A stretch of DNA of 64,000 bases from Billgrantia campisalis (GTDB taxonomy: Bacteria > Pseudomonadota > Gammaproteobacteria > Pseudomonadales > Halomonadaceae), in contig NZ_JABFUC010000008.1 in assembly GCF_022341425.1 (NCBI RefSeq), forward strand, positions 124,001 to 188,000, given 5' to 3'. Under the pieces are notes generated by a model. That model did no database searches, had not been told where the DNA came from, and worked only from the letters and a program-made list of their open reading frames with translations. The first letter of the stretch is position 1. Each line of letters starts with the position of its first letter. This document shows positions 48,070 through 58,176 of the stretch, one piece after another. Made by a program: the position numbers and the translations under genes.

Positions 48070-48095
48070 ACGACCCGTCCTCCTTTGGAGGGCGG
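48070..48095 (+). terminator. Terminator of the tRNA cluster
   Basis: GACCCGTCCTCC and GGAGGGCGGGTC pair around TTT just after the second tRNA-Arg, followed by TTCTGCTTT. Ends the tRNA transcript. Confidence 0.8.
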
Positions 48096-48181
48096 GTCTT
48101 CTGCTTTGTGGCCTCGCCGCCGCTATGTGCAGTGCTAGCCCTGCCGCTGGCCCGATTGGGTCGTCGGCCGCGCGATCGTTT

Positions 48182-48217
48182 GGGGTGCCGTCGCCTAGTG
48201 ACGAGCACCCCTTTTTT
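48182..48217 (+). terminator. Second, stronger intrinsic terminator on the plus strand
   Basis: GGGGTGC (48182-48188) and GCACCCC (48205-48211) with an inner GTCG/GACGA-type pairing, then six T (48212-48217). It is 90 bp beyond the tRNA terminator and points in the plus direction, with no gene ending before it; dusC, on the minus strand, ends at 48243. Confidence 0.8.
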
Positions 48218-48242
48218 GTGGGCCATGCTACGGGTTTGTCGA

Positions 48243-49271
48243 TCAGGCCGGTTCGCCCTGGGCCTGGCGCGCCTGCGGGGTCTCGCGGTCGTCGTGCAGC
48301 TCGGCGAGCAGGCGATCCAGGTCGGTAATGCGCTTGAGGCGCTGAAAGCGCCGCTGTGCCTCGGCGTCGCGGTTGCGCATCTGGTTGAGCCATTGCTTGA
48401 TCAGCGAGACCACGACCCTGTCTTGCAGTTTTTCTCGCTGCGTTGCAGCATAGGCGGTGAGCGTCGCGGCCCTGGCCTGCCAGGTGGTGTCGGGCAGACG
48501 CTCCCCGGTGCTCAGCCAGTGGCGGATGCGCGGCGCGAGCCAAGGGTCGGCCAGGGCGCCGCGGCCGAGCATCACGTCCCGGCAGCCGGAGAGGGTGCGC
48601 GCCTTCCAGTAGTCTTCCAGGGTCCAGATATCGCCGTTGGCGACCACCGGGATGCGCAGCTGGCGGCGGATCCGTCCGATCCACTCCCAGTGGGCAGGGG
48701 GGCGGTAGCCCTCGTCGCGGGTGCGGCCGTGAACCACCAGCTGTGCGGCACCGCCCGCCTCGGCGGCTCGGGCACAGGCAACCGCCTGGCGGCGGTCGGC
48801 GAAGCCCAGGCGAATCTTGGCGGTCACCGGGATCGCGTCGCCCACGGCGTCATGAACCGCGGCAACGGCGGCTTCGACCCGGTGCGGGGTGCGCAGCAGC
48901 GAGGCGCCGCCGTCATGGCGGTTGACCAGCTTGGCCGGACAGCCGAAATTGAGGTCGATGCCGATGGCGCCGAGACAGAGTGCCTGACGGGCATTGGCTG
49001 CCAGGGTCGCCGGGTCGCTGCCCAGCAGCTGCAGCTGCACCGGTATGCCCGAGGGCGTTGCCACCGGGCGCTCGAGCAGCTCGGGACAGTGCTTGTAATA
49101 GACGCGCGGGGGCAGTCGAGCATCGACCACGCGGACGAACTCGGTGACCGTCCAGTCGAAACCGGGCGTGCGGGTCAGCAGGTCGCGGGTCACCGCATCG
49201 ATCACGCCTTCCATGGGCGCCAGACCGATTCGGCCGCTTTGTAGTAAACCAACAACGGGGACTTCCACCAT
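48243..49271 (-). CDS. dusC: tRNA-dihydrouridine(16) synthase DusC
   Basis: 342 residues. FMN-dependent TIM barrel: GRIGLAPMEGVIDAVTRDLLTRTPG, IDLNFGCPAKLVNRHDGGASLL with the catalytic Cys, VTAKIRLGF, LVVHGRTRDEGYRPPAHWEW, VVANGDIWTLEDYWKA. The insertion pattern and MEGV start fit the DusC subgroup (U16) better than DusA or DusB. Lies next to tRNA genes, which may be coincidence. Confidence 0.88.
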   Translation of the reverse strand: MVEVPVVGLLQSGRIGLAPMEGVIDAVTRDLLTRTPGFDWTVTEFVRVVDARLPPRVYYKHCPELLERPVATPSGIPVQLQLLGSDPATLAANARQALCLGAIGIDLNFGCPAKLVNRHDGGASLLRTPHRVEAAVAAVHDAVGDAIPVTAKIRLGFADRRQAVACARAAEAGGAAQLVVHGRTRDEGYRPPAHWEWIGRIRRQLRIPVVANGDIWTLEDYWKARTLSGCRDVMLGRGALADPWLAPRIRHWLSTGERLPDTTWQARAATLTAYAATQREKLQDRVVVSLIKQWLNQMRNRDAEAQRRFQRLKRITDLDRLLAELHDDRETPQARQAQGEPA

Positions 49272-49385
49272 AGGGCGCTTGCAATCTTTCGTCAGTGTGG
49301 CAGTTTAGATGGTCGAATTTTCGAGCTACCCGCCTCAATCGCGCTTGATCGCGGCAAGGTCGGCTAGCTACACGGGAGAAACCGC

Positions 49386-49646
49386 ATGCAGGATTTTCAG
49401 CTTTTGCACGATGGCTTGACCCTGATGGGGGTCGGCATGGGGTTCGTTTTTGTTTTTCTTACCGTGCTGGTGGCCGGTACCACCCTGATGTCGCTGCTGG
49501 TGCGCCGCTTCTCGCCGGCGCCTGCCGCTGCCTCGCCTGCCGCCGGCCGCAGCGTCGAGCCGGCGCGCGATGACGGCGGGGATGCCGAACTGATGGCCGT
49601 CCTCAGCGCCGCCGTGCATCGCTATCGGCGCCGCCACCGCCGCTGA
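49386..49646 (+). CDS. oadG: Oxaloacetate decarboxylase gamma chain OadG
   Basis: 86 residues. One N-terminal membrane helix ([27 protein letters not shown]), an Ala/Pro-rich linker and a polar C-terminal segment ([19 protein letters not shown]) that holds the alpha chain. Small assembly subunit of the sodium pump. First of oadG-oadA-oadB, 65 bp before oadA; the preceding 114 bp should hold the promoter. Confidence 0.9.
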   Translation: MQDFQLLHDGLTLMGVGMGFVFVFLTVLVAGTTLMSLLVRRFSPAPAAASPAAGRSVEPARDDGGDAELMAVLSAAVHRYRRRHRR

Positions 49647-49711
49647 GCGCCCCGGCGACGCCCGAATACCGAATACTACTACACAATACGCCATCTCAAC
49701 GGGGTCATTTC

Positions 49712-51550
49712 ATGAGTGATACCAACCGCCCGCTGGGCATCACCGATGTGGTGCTGCGCGACGCCCATCAGTCGCTGTTCGCCACCCGCCTGCGCCTGGA
49801 CGACATGCTGCCGATCGCCGAGAAGCTCGACCGCGTCGGCTTCTGGTCGCTGGAGTCCTGGGGCGGGGCCACCTTCGACGCCTGTATTCGCTACCTCGGC
49901 GAGGACCCGTGGGAGCGGATACGGGCGTTGAAGGCGGCCATGCCCAACACGCCCCAGCAGATGCTGCTGCGCGGCCAGAACCTGCTCGGCTACCGCCACT
50001 ACGGCGACGACGTGGTGGACAAGTTCGTCGAGCGCGCGAAGACCAACGGCGTCGACGTCTTCCGCGTCTTCGATGCGATGAACGACCCGCGCAACCTGGA
50101 ACGCGCCATCCAGGCGGTGCGCCAGGTCGAAGGCCATGCCCAGGGCACGCTCTCCTATACGGTAAGTCCGGTGCATACCCTCGATGGCTGGGTGGAGCTC
50201 GGCCAGACCATCGCCGGCATGGGCGCCGACTCGCTGTGCATCAAGGACATGGCGGGGCTGCTCACTCCCTATACCGCCTTTGAGCTGGTCTCGCGCCTCA
50301 AGCAGGCCGTGGAGATTCCCATCCACATGCAGTGTCATGCCACCACCGGGCTCTCCACCGCGACTATCGTCAAGGCGGCCGAGGCGGGCATCGACAACGT
50401 CGACACCGCTATCTCCTCGATGTCCATGACCTACGGCCACAGCCCCACCGAGTCGGTGGTGGCCATCCTCAAGGGCACCGAGCGCGACACCAACCTCGAC
50501 CTCGAGCTACTCGAGGAGATCGCCGCCTACTTCCGCGAGGTGCGCAAGAAGTACGCCGCCTTCGAAGGGTCGCTCAAGGGCATCGACTCGCGCATCCTCA
50601 TCGCTCAGGTGCCGGGCGGCATGCTCACCAACATGGAGGGCCAGCTCAAGGAGCAGGGCGCCGGCGACAAGCTCGACGACGTTCTCCAGGAGATCCCCAA
50701 GGTGCGCGAAGACCTGGGTTTCATCCCGCTGGTCACCCCCACCTCCCAGATCGTCGGCACCCAGGCGGTGATGAACGTGATGATGGGCGAGCGCTACAAG
50801 TCGATCTCCAAGGAGGTCCAGGCGCTGCTCAAGGGTGAATACGGCGCCGCCCCGGCCCCTTTCAACAAGGAGCTGCAGCAGCGTGTGCTGGAGGGCGGTG
50901 AGCCGATCACCTGCCGGCCGGCCGACCTCCTCGAGGCCGAAATGGACAAGCTCGCCGCCGAGCTCAAGGAGAAGGCCAAGGCCGAGGGCATCCGCCTGGC
51001 CGAGGGCGAGCGTGAGGTCGACGACGTGCTCACCTATGCGCTCTTCCCGCAGATCGGCCTGAAGTTCCTCAAGAACCGCGACAACCCCGACGCCTTCGAG
51101 CCGGCGCCCCAGGCCCCTGGGAAAGAGGCCGCTGACGGCGGCGCCAAGCTGCCGGCGAAGGCCGAGGCCAAGGCGCCGGCCGTCCAGGGTGGCGCCCCGG
51201 CCGGCCCCGAGACCTACACCATCAAGGTCAACGGTAAGGCCTATGTGGTAGAGGTCGCCGAGGGCGGTGAGATCGCCGACGTCCAGGCCCAGGGTGGCGC
51301 CGCCCCGGCGGCCCCCGCCGAGGCCGCGCCGGCCTCCAGCGGCGCGACCATCGATGCGCCGCTGGCCGGCAACATCTTCAAGGTCAACGTGCGCCCGGGC
51401 GATGCGGTCAAGGAGGGCGATGTGGTGATCATCCTCGAGGCCATGAAGATGGAAACCGAGGTGCGCGCGTCGAGCGCCGGCACCGTCTCCGCGGTCAAGG
51501 TCAGCGAAGGCGACAGCGTGTCCGTCGGCGATACGTTGATCGTGCTTTAA
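49712..51550 (+). CDS. oadA: Oxaloacetate decarboxylase alpha chain OadA
   Basis: 612 residues. N-terminal carboxyltransferase TIM barrel ([36 protein letters not shown] region, [19 protein letters not shown] with metal histidines), PYC_OADA association domain, an Ala/Pro-rich hinge, and a C-terminal biotinyl domain with the modified lysine in EAMKMETEV. Transfers CO2 from oxaloacetate to biotin, releasing pyruvate. The OadG-A-B set is complete. Confidence 0.96.
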   Translation: MSDTNRPLGITDVVLRDAHQSLFATRLRLDDMLPIAEKLDRVGFWSLESWGGATFDACIRYLGEDPWERIRALKAAMPNTPQQMLLRGQNLLGYRHYGDDVVDKFVERAKTNGVDVFRVFDAMNDPRNLERAIQAVRQVEGHAQGTLSYTVSPVHTLDGWVELGQTIAGMGADSLCIKDMAGLLTPYTAFELVSRLKQAVEIPIHMQCHATTGLSTATIVKAAEAGIDNVDTAISSMSMTYGHSPTESVVAILKGTERDTNLDLELLEEIAAYFREVRKKYAAFEGSLKGIDSRILIAQVPGGMLTNMEGQLKEQGAGDKLDDVLQEIPKVREDLGFIPLVTPTSQIVGTQAVMNVMMGERYKSISKEVQALLKGEYGAAPAPFNKELQQRVLEGGEPITCRPADLLEAEMDKLAAELKEKAKAEGIRLAEGEREVDDVLTYALFPQIGLKFLKNRDNPDAFEPAPQAPGKEAADGGAKLPAKAEAKAPAVQGGAPAGPETYTIKVNGKAYVVEVAEGGEIADVQAQGGAAPAAPAEAAPASSGATIDAPLAGNIFKVNVRPGDAVKEGDVVIILEAMKMETEVRASSAGTVSAVKVSEGDSVSVGDTLIVL

Positions 51551-51562
51551 GGGCCCTCCGTC

Positions 51563-52885
51563 ATGGAACAGCTACTGACTCTGTGGGAGGGCTCGGGCCT
51601 CTACAACCTGACCCTCGGCCAGGCGGTGATGATCGTGGTGGGTCTGATCCTCCTCTACCTGGCCATCGCCAAGAAATTCGAGCCGCTGCTGCTGGTGCCG
51701 ATCGGCTTCGGCGGCATCCTCGCCAATATTCCCGAAGCCGGCCTGGCCATCTCGGCGCTGGATCAGGCGATCGAGGTGGCGCGCCCCGCGGTGCTCCACC
51801 AGATCGCCTCGGCGCTGGGCGCGACCCTGGATCCGCTGGCCTCCGACGAGGCCTGGCGGGCCACCCTCAAGGCGCTGGTCGACAACGGCGCCTCGCCCGA
51901 CCAGCTGCGCGCCGCCAAGGACGTGGCGATGAATGTCGGCTACGGCGACGGCCTGCTCTACACCTTCTATGCCGCGGCCGTGGCCTCGGGGATCGCGCCG
52001 CTGCTGATCTTCATGGGCGTGGGGGCGATGACCGACTTCGGCCCGCTGCTGGCCAACCCGCGCACCCTCTTCCTGGGGGCGGCGGCGCAGTTCGGCATCT
52101 TCGCCACGGTGTTCGGCGCGGTGGGCATGTCGGCCATGGGCTGGATGGACTTCTCCCTGGAGCAGGCCGCCGCCATCGGTATCATCGGCGGCGCCGACGG
52201 TCCCACCTCGATCTATGTCTCCAGCGTGCTGGCCCCGGAGCTGCTGGGCCCCATCGCCGTGGCCGCCTACGCCTACATGGCGCTGGTGCCGATGATCCAG
52301 CCGCCGATCATGAAGCTGTTGACCAGCAAGAAGGAGCGGGAGATCACCATGACCCAGCTGCGGCCGGTCTCCAAGCTCGAGAAGATCGTCTTCCCGCTGC
52401 TGCTGCTGATGCTGGTGGCGGTGTTCCTGCCGGACGCCGCGCCGCTGCTGGGCATGTTCTGCTTCGGCAACCTGATGCGCGAGTGTGGCGTGGTGGAGCG
52501 GCTCACCGACACCGCCCAGAACGCCCTGATCAACATCGTCACCATCGTGCTGGGGCTCGCCGTGGGCTCGCGGCTGATGGCCGAGAGCTTCCTGGCCCTG
52601 GAGACCCTGGGCATCATGGGGCTGGGCATGGTGGCGTTTGCCATCGGTACCGCCGCGGGGGTGCTCATGGCCAAGCTGATGAACGTAATGAGCAAGATGC
52701 CCATCAACCCGCTGATCGGTGCGGCCGGCGTCTCGGCGGTGCCCATGGCTGCCAGGGTGGCCAACAAGGTGGGGCTGGAGTCCAACCCCCACAACTTCCT
52801 GCTGATGCACGCCATGGGGCCCAACGTGGCCGGGGTGATCGGCTCGGCGGTGGCCGCCGGGGTGATGATCAAGTACCTGACCTGA
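51563..52885 (+). CDS. oadB: Oxaloacetate decarboxylase beta chain OadB (sodium pump)
   Basis: 440 residues, polytopic membrane protein. Decarboxylates carboxybiotin and exports Na+. Conserved [17 protein letters not shown] holds the Asp implicated in Na+ binding; also [14 protein letters not shown] and the C-terminal [30 protein letters not shown] segment near residues 60-140 ([24 protein letters not shown]) is longer than in the shortest homologues, as in other marine proteins. 12 bp after oadA. Confidence 0.96.
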   Translation: MEQLLTLWEGSGLYNLTLGQAVMIVVGLILLYLAIAKKFEPLLLVPIGFGGILANIPEAGLAISALDQAIEVARPAVLHQIASALGATLDPLASDEAWRATLKALVDNGASPDQLRAAKDVAMNVGYGDGLLYTFYAAAVASGIAPLLIFMGVGAMTDFGPLLANPRTLFLGAAAQFGIFATVFGAVGMSAMGWMDFSLEQAAAIGIIGGADGPTSIYVSSVLAPELLGPIAVAAYAYMALVPMIQPPIMKLLTSKKEREITMTQLRPVSKLEKIVFPLLLLMLVAVFLPDAAPLLGMFCFGNLMRECGVVERLTDTAQNALINIVTIVLGLAVGSRLMAESFLALETLGIMGLGMVAFAIGTAAGVLMAKLMNVMSKMPINPLIGAAGVSAVPMAARVANKVGLESNPHNFLLMHAMGPNVAGVIGSAVAAGVMIKYLT

Positions 52886-52904
52886 AGCGCCGGGAAGGAT
52901 TGGC

Positions 52905-52940
52905 AACGCCGACGGCGCCCCTCGGGGCGCCGTCGGCGTT
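52905..52940. terminator. Bidirectional terminator between oadB and ggt
   Basis: Perfect 17-bp inverted repeat AACGCCGACGGCGCCCC and its complement with a TC loop, between two convergent genes; TTTCTA follows on the plus strand. Confidence 0.88.
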
Positions 52941-52961
52941 TCTACGGCTGCAGCAATCGCC

Positions 52962-54569
52962 CTACCAGGGCAGCACGGCACCGTCGGTGCGCGGCTCGGT
53001 GCCGCCGTACAGCACGCCGGTATCGGGGTGGCGCAGGATGATCTGCCCGCGACCGAAGGTCAGGCCGTCGTGGCACTTGACGATGCGGTGGCCGCGGCGC
53101 GATAGCGCCTGGGCCAGGGGGTCGGGAAACTCGGGCTCCACCTCCACGGTGCGCCCGCCGGTCCACTTCCAGCGCGGCAGGTCCAGCGCCGCCTGGGGGT
53201 TGAGGCGATCCTCGAGCATGCTGGCCACCACCTGCACGTGGCCCTGAGGCTGCATGTAGCCGCCCATCACGCCGAAGGGGCCCACGGCCCGGTCGTCTCG
53301 GGTGATGAAGCCAGGAATGATGGTGTGGTAGCTGCGCTTGCCCGCTGCCAGGACATTGGCATGATCCGGCGCCAGGGAGAAGGACCAGCCGCGATTCTGC
53401 AGGCTGATGCCGGTCCCGGGGACCACCATCCCCGAGCCGAAGCCCTCGTAGTTGCTCTGGATGAAGGAGACCATATTGCCGTCGCCATCGGCGGTGGCCA
53501 GGTAGACGGTGCCGCCGCTGAGCGGGTTGCCGTGAACCGGCTCCAGGGCCTGCGGGCCGATCTGGGCGGCACGCCGCTCAAGGTAGTCGGCGGCCAGCAG
53601 CTGCGCCACGCTGGCCTGCATGGCGTCCCCTTCGGTGATGTAGTGCAGGCCATCGACATAGGCCAGCTTGGTGGCCTCGATGCGCCGGTGCAGTCGCTCC
53701 ACGGGATCGCGGGGCTCATCGCCGAGGGCTTCCAGCATGCCCAGCGCCTGCAGGGCGATCAGGCCGCTGCCGTTGGGCGGGATCTCCCAGATATCGTGGC
53801 CGCGATAGCGGGTACTGATCGGGGTGACCCACTCGGGCTGGTAGGCGGCAAGATCGTCCCGGCGCAAGAAGCCCCCGTGCTGGCGTGAAAAGGCATCCAG
53901 GCGATCCGCTAGCTCGCCCTCATAGAAGTCGCGTCCCCGGGTGGCGGCAATCGCCTGGAGGGTGGTGGCCATCTCGGGGGAGCGCCACGCCTCGCCGGGC
54001 GCGGGCGCCCGGCCGGCGGGGGCGAAATGCGCGAACCAGGGGGCGAACTCTTCCCCGGTGTACTGGCCGTAGCGTTTGACGGCGGCTTGCCACAGCTGGC
54101 TGGCCACTGGGGTCACGGCATAGCCCTGGGTGGCGAACTCGATGGCCGGGGCGAGCAGCTCGGCAAACGGCAGCTTGCCGAAGCGCTCGGAGAGCGCCGC
54201 CCAGGCGGCGGGGGCGCCGGGAACGGTCACCGGCACCAGGCCGTGGGCCGGCATCTCGTCGTGGCCGAGCGCCTTGACGGCCTCAACCGAGATACCGCGC
54301 GGGGCAGGGCCGCTGGCATTGAGGCCATGGAGCTCGCCGTTTATCCACACGATGGCGAAGGCGTCGCCACCGATGCCGTTGGAGGTCGGCTCGACCACGG
54401 TCAGCGCCGCCGCCGTGGCAATCGCCGCATCCACGGCATTGCCGCCGCGCTTGAGCATGTCGACGCCGGCCTGGGCGGCCAGCGGCTGAGAAGTGGCCAC
54501 CATGCCGCGTTGGCCGTAGGTCAGCATGCGTCGCGAGGGGCTAGGGAAGTAGTGGGGATCGAAGTTCAT
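52962..54569 (-). CDS. Gamma-glutamyltransferase family protein, cytoplasmic type
   Basis: 535 residues. Ntn-hydrolase of the GGT family: VDMLKRGGNAVDAAIATAAALTVVEPTSNGIGGDAF, and the autocleavage Thr354 in SGGTVYLATADGDGNMVSFIQS. No signal peptide, unlike periplasmic E. coli GGT, so it should act in the cytoplasm, as the YwrD-type members do. The frame is open 48 codons upstream into tctA; MNFDPHYFPSPSRRM at 54569 is the family start. Last gene of the operon, 8 bp after tctA. Substrate unknown: a gamma-glutamyl amide or peptide is likely. Confidence 0.87.
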   Translation of the reverse strand: MNFDPHYFPSPSRRMLTYGQRGMVATSQPLAAQAGVDMLKRGGNAVDAAIATAAALTVVEPTSNGIGGDAFAIVWINGELHGLNASGPAPRGISVEAVKALGHDEMPAHGLVPVTVPGAPAAWAALSERFGKLPFAELLAPAIEFATQGYAVTPVASQLWQAAVKRYGQYTGEEFAPWFAHFAPAGRAPAPGEAWRSPEMATTLQAIAATRGRDFYEGELADRLDAFSRQHGGFLRRDDLAAYQPEWVTPISTRYRGHDIWEIPPNGSGLIALQALGMLEALGDEPRDPVERLHRRIEATKLAYVDGLHYITEGDAMQASVAQLLAADYLERRAAQIGPQALEPVHGNPLSGGTVYLATADGDGNMVSFIQSNYEGFGSGMVVPGTGISLQNRGWSFSLAPDHANVLAAGKRSYHTIIPGFITRDDRAVGPFGVMGGYMQPQGHVQVVASMLEDRLNPQAALDLPRWKWTGGRTVEVEPEFPDPLAQALSRRGHRIVKCHDGLTFGRGQIILRHPDTGVLYGGTEPRTDGAVLPW

Positions 54570-54577
54570 GGTGCTTC

Positions 54578-56101
54578 CTATTCGAGTGAGGCGTTGGTTC
54601 GAGAGGAAAAGGCTTTGCGCCGTCTCAGGTAGCTGATGATGCTGTACACGATGGAGACGGCAGCCAGGGTCAACAGGATGGCGGATATCGGACGGGTAAA
54701 GAAAAGTGTCCACTCATCGCTGGTCTGGAAGGCGCGCCTCAGGTTGGTTTCGGCAATCGGGCCTAGCACGACCCCAAGTACCAGTGGGGCCAGCGGATAG
54801 TCGAGTTTTCTGAGCACATAGCCGGCAACGCCAACGCAGGCGAGCAGGTACAGGTCGGAAATGCGATTGTTCAGGGTATAGGTCCCGATGGCGCAGCAGG
54901 CCAGTACCACGGGCACCACGATGTACTTGGGAACGTTGAGCAGTCGCAGGAAAGCGCGCATCAGGATCAGGCCAATAAACAGCATGAACACGGATGCCAC
55001 CGCCATGGAGATGAACATGCCATAGACCAGGTCCGGGTTGTCGAGAATGAGTCGCGGACCGACGCTGATGCCGTGCACCATGATGGCGGCCATCAGCACG
55101 GCGTCGGCAGGGGAGCCGGGAATCCCCAGGGCAATGAGCGGAATCAAGCTGCCACCAACCGTGGAGGAGTTGCCCGACTCTGACGCCACGACACCTTCAG
55201 GCTCACCGTTACCGAACGTCTCCGGGTGCTTGGAGGCGCGCTTGGCCTGATCGTAGGCCAGCAGATTGGAAATCGAACTGCCTGCCCCGGGCACCGCGCC
55301 GATGAAGACGCCGATCAACGATGAGCGCACCACATTGACGGGTTTGAGAATCACCTGCTTCACCGTGTCGAGCAGATGGGGGCGCATGTCGCCGCTGATT
55401 AGCGATCCGGGCTGCGGTTTCCCGCCCCGGGCAGGCTCCAGCTCCGAGAGCAGCTGGCTCATGGCATACATGCCAATCAGCACGACCAGGAAGGGGATAC
55501 CGGCCGCCAGCAGTTCGTAACCGAATGTGAATCGCTCGCGCCCCATGATGGGATCGGGGCCGACGGTTGCCAGGCCAATGCCGATCAGTCCGGCGATCAA
55601 CCCTCTGAGGAGCGAGTCTCCGACTAGACTCGCGATGATGGTCAGGGCGAACACGATCAAGGCGAAGTACTCCCAAGGCCCCAGCTTCACCGCCATCAGC
55701 GCCAATGGCGGAGCCGCCATGATCAGCACGACAATGGAGATGAGAGACCCCACGAAGGAGGCGAGCAGGCCGAGGGAGAGCGCCTTGCCAGGTTGGCCCT
55801 TACGCGCCATGGGAAAAGCATCGAAGGTTGTTGCAACGGCAGAAGGGGTCCCCGGAATGCCGAGCAAGGCGGCGCTGAACAGCCCGCCGCTCAGCCCGCC
55901 GACGTAAACCGAGAGCATGACCGCGACCCCCTGCATCGGCGGCATGGCGAAGGTCAGGGGCAGGGTGAGTACGATGGCCATGGTGATCGTGAAGCCGGGG
56001 ATGGCGGCGGACACGATACCGGCCAGGGTAGCGACTGCCATCAGCGCCAGGGTATAGGGCGTCATGACCCCACCCAGCGCCAACAGGAAAGCGTCTGTCA
56101 T
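54578..56101 (-). CDS. tctA: TTT transporter large membrane subunit TctA
   Basis: 507 residues, about twelve hydrophobic helices. TctA-family signature PGFTITMAIVLTLPLTFAMPPMQGVAVMLSVYVGG, GIPGTPSAVATTFDAFPMARKGQ, and the repeated ASESGNSSTVGGSLIPLIALGIPGSPADAVLMAA. Imports carboxylates with the periplasmic binding protein TctC. It lies between tctB (12 bp) and the ggt-like gene (8 bp). GC content appears lower here than in the housekeeping regions. Confidence 0.93.
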   Translation of the reverse strand: MTDAFLLALGGVMTPYTLALMAVATLAGIVSAAIPGFTITMAIVLTLPLTFAMPPMQGVAVMLSVYVGGLSGGLFSAALLGIPGTPSAVATTFDAFPMARKGQPGKALSLGLLASFVGSLISIVVLIMAAPPLALMAVKLGPWEYFALIVFALTIIASLVGDSLLRGLIAGLIGIGLATVGPDPIMGRERFTFGYELLAAGIPFLVVLIGMYAMSQLLSELEPARGGKPQPGSLISGDMRPHLLDTVKQVILKPVNVVRSSLIGVFIGAVPGAGSSISNLLAYDQAKRASKHPETFGNGEPEGVVASESGNSSTVGGSLIPLIALGIPGSPADAVLMAAIMVHGISVGPRLILDNPDLVYGMFISMAVASVFMLFIGLILMRAFLRLLNVPKYIVVPVVLACCAIGTYTLNNRISDLYLLACVGVAGYVLRKLDYPLAPLVLGVVLGPIAETNLRRAFQTSDEWTLFFTRPISAILLTLAAVSIVYSIISYLRRRKAFSSRTNASLE

Positions 56102-56113
56102 GATTTCACCTGA

Positions 56114-56611
56114 TTACCATCTTGCTCTGGGTAGGTAGATGCTGAATACCTCGGAAAAGAGGTAGTAGGGACCGGCTGAAAAAACAGCAGCGACTAACAA
56201 GGCGATAACGATAGCGGTCAGCCGTTTCGGCGCCATCAGAATCTGGGCAGCCGACAGGTACAGGAAGGTACTGGTCATGAACCCGAGCCATGGCAGGAAG
56301 GCCATGTAGGCGATGAACAGCACCAGGTTAACGATCACCGTCTTCAGCTTGACGATGCTCTGCAGGCAGGTTGCCCAGGTCGTCCTGGGCAGGCCCTGCT
56401 TGAAGAGCTCCGTGACGAAGGCGATGGTGCAGAGTACGGCAATGGACAGAAAAATGATGCGAGGAAAGGCCCCTGCGCTCATGGGCTCCCAGCGGGAGGC
56501 CGGCAGCGAGCCGGCCTTGAGGGACATGAGCAGCGCGAGAGAGGCAATGATGGCATAGGAGAGAAGCTGCAGCGTGGGCAGCAAGCTCTCCTCTCTGGTT
56601 CTTCTTTCCAT
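56114..56611 (-). CDS. tctB: TTT transporter small membrane subunit TctB
   Basis: 165 residues with four membrane helices (LLSYAIIASLALLMS, IIFLSIAVLCTIAFV, VIVNLVLFIAYMAFL, IVIALLVAAVFSAGPYYLFS), the TctB pattern with F-P-R in the first loop (AGAFPRIIF). Partner of TctA. TctB is poorly conserved, so context (tctC before, tctA after) carries weight. Confidence 0.88.
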   Translation of the reverse strand: MERRTREESLLPTLQLLSYAIIASLALLMSLKAGSLPASRWEPMSAGAFPRIIFLSIAVLCTIAFVTELFKQGLPRTTWATCLQSIVKLKTVIVNLVLFIAYMAFLPWLGFMTSTFLYLSAAQILMAPKRLTAIVIALLVAAVFSAGPYYLFSEVFSIYLPRARW

Positions 56612-56636
56612 GCGGGCCTCCTGAAGACACCTTGCC

Positions 56637-57587
56637 TCAGTCGAGGAGGTGGGCGTTGGCCTCGATGGCCTGGTTCATGTCGTGCAGGTAGTCGTTATAG
56701 TCGGCTCGGCCCATATAGCGAACGGTGCCACCAACATTGGCAACCTGGGTTCGGAAGGATTCGCTCTCGGCGATCGTCGCCAGCGCGCTTTCGAGCGTAT
56801 CGAGAATCGCTTCAGGGGTGCCCTTGGGCGCCACCAGGCCACGTGTCACGAGGAACTCCAGGTCGTAGCCCAGTTCTTGAAGAGTCGGTGTGCCCGGCAG
56901 CTCATCAATGCGTTCGGTCGTGGCCACCGCAAGGATGTTCATGTCGCCATTTTCCACGAAGGAGCTGGTGGACGAGTAGTCCTCGATGGCGACGCTGATG
57001 TGACCACCCGCCAGGGCGCGCAGCCGCTCTCCCGTGCCTTCATAGCCGACGTAGCCGAATTCGGTGCCGGTTGCCTCCTCGAACTGGACGGCCCACAGGT
57101 GGGGAATGCCGCCCATGGTCACGCCCATGCGGTATTCTCCCGGGCTGGCCGTGACATCCTCGAGGAGGTCGTCAAGCGTTTCCCAGCCGGTATCGGCGTT
57201 GACGGCGATGACGGAATTGATGCTGGTCATCATGGAGATCACGTCGAAGTCATCCCAGTTCAGGTCGGTGACGCCGGAATGGTGCGCGATCAGCAGGCCT
57301 TCGTGGATCTGGGTGATGGTGTAACCGTCGTTGTCGCGGCGGGTGGCCTCACGCAGCCCGATGGTGCCGCTCGCTCCTGGCATGTTGATAATGGGGACAG
57401 CCTCACCCAGGGCTTCCTCGAGGTGCTGTCCGACGATACGCATCAAAAGGTCGCTACCACCCCCCGGCCCCCAGGGAACGATGAACTCGATGGGCTTTTC
57501 GGGATAGCTGTCGGTGGCCATGGTAAAGGGGGACGTGGCCAGGGCGGCGGCGGCTGTGGATGCGGCGATGAAGGTGTGTAGCTTCAT
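56637..57587 (-). CDS. tctC: TTT transporter periplasmic solute-binding protein TctC
   Basis: 316 residues. Signal peptide MKLHTFIAASTAAAALATSP ending near TMA, then YPEKPIEFIVPWGPGGGSDLLMRIV and INMPGASGTIGLREATRRDNDGYTI, the Bug/TctC ligand-loop motifs. The start at 57587 (GAGG before it) gives the signal peptide; the open frame extends 27 codons further. Substrate probably a di- or tricarboxylate or related acid, not determinable here. Lies 25 bp before tctB. Confidence 0.92.
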   Translation of the reverse strand: MKLHTFIAASTAAAALATSPFTMATDSYPEKPIEFIVPWGPGGGSDLLMRIVGQHLEEALGEAVPIINMPGASGTIGLREATRRDNDGYTITQIHEGLLIAHHSGVTDLNWDDFDVISMMTSINSVIAVNADTGWETLDDLLEDVTASPGEYRMGVTMGGIPHLWAVQFEEATGTEFGYVGYEGTGERLRALAGGHISVAIEDYSSTSSFVENGDMNILAVATTERIDELPGTPTLQELGYDLEFLVTRGLVAPKGTPEAILDTLESALATIAESESFRTQVANVGGTVRYMGRADYNDYLHDMNQAIEANAHLLD

Positions 57588-57645
57588 GAAATACCTCGGT
57601 TTGTCTTTGTTGTGCAAAAAGGTGAAGTCGAGTGATGGAGTCTTG

Positions 57646-58176
57646 CTAGGTGATGAATAGCCCTCCATAGATCAGTGCGGCCATGATCACGAAGGCCGGG
57701 TGGGTCTTGAATCGCAGCAGGGCGATGGCGGAAAACGCGGCGATCAGCCCAGTGTGGAATGCCCCCGCGCCGCGGACCCCCTCGAGCAGGAATCCCAGGG
57801 CCAGCGCGGCCATCATCAGGGCGATGACAGGGCGGACCCATTGGCTCATGCGCTGGACGCGGGGGGAGTGGCGATGGCGATAGAGCAGTCCCAGCGCGCC
57901 GAGCATCAGCAGCAACGAGGGCGCTACGGTAGCCAGTACCGCCACTGCGGCACCGCCGGCCCCGGCGACGTCATAGCCCACGTGGCCGGCCATCTTGGTC
58001 GCGATGGGGCTGGGTAGGGCATTGCCCAGCGCCAGGGTCTCGGCGAACTGGTGGGCGCTCATCCAGCCGTAGTGGCCGACCACTTCCGCTTCGATCAGCG
58101 GAATGATGGCCGGGCCGCCACCGTAGCCGATGATGTTGGGAATGAAGAAGGCGAGAAACAGCTCCCAGTAAATCAT
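57646..58176 (-). CDS. Chromate transporter (CHR) half protein, second of pair
   Basis: 176 residues, one CHR domain: LFLAFFIPNIIGYGGGPAIIPLIEAEVV, FAETLALGNALPSPIATKMAGHVGYDVAGAGGAAVAVLATVAPS. The G-G-G-P and P-x-P-I-A-T-K motifs are intact. It overlaps the first half gene by ATGA, so both are coupled and together make up the two-domain transporter found as one chain in ChrA. The frame is open upstream, but MIYWELFLAFF at 58176 is the family start. 58 bp before tctC. Confidence 0.88.
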   Translation of the reverse strand: MIYWELFLAFFIPNIIGYGGGPAIIPLIEAEVVGHYGWMSAHQFAETLALGNALPSPIATKMAGHVGYDVAGAGGAAVAVLATVAPSLLLMLGALGLLYRHRHSPRVQRMSQWVRPVIALMMAALALGFLLEGVRGAGAFHTGLIAAFSAIALLRFKTHPAFVIMAALIYGGLFIT

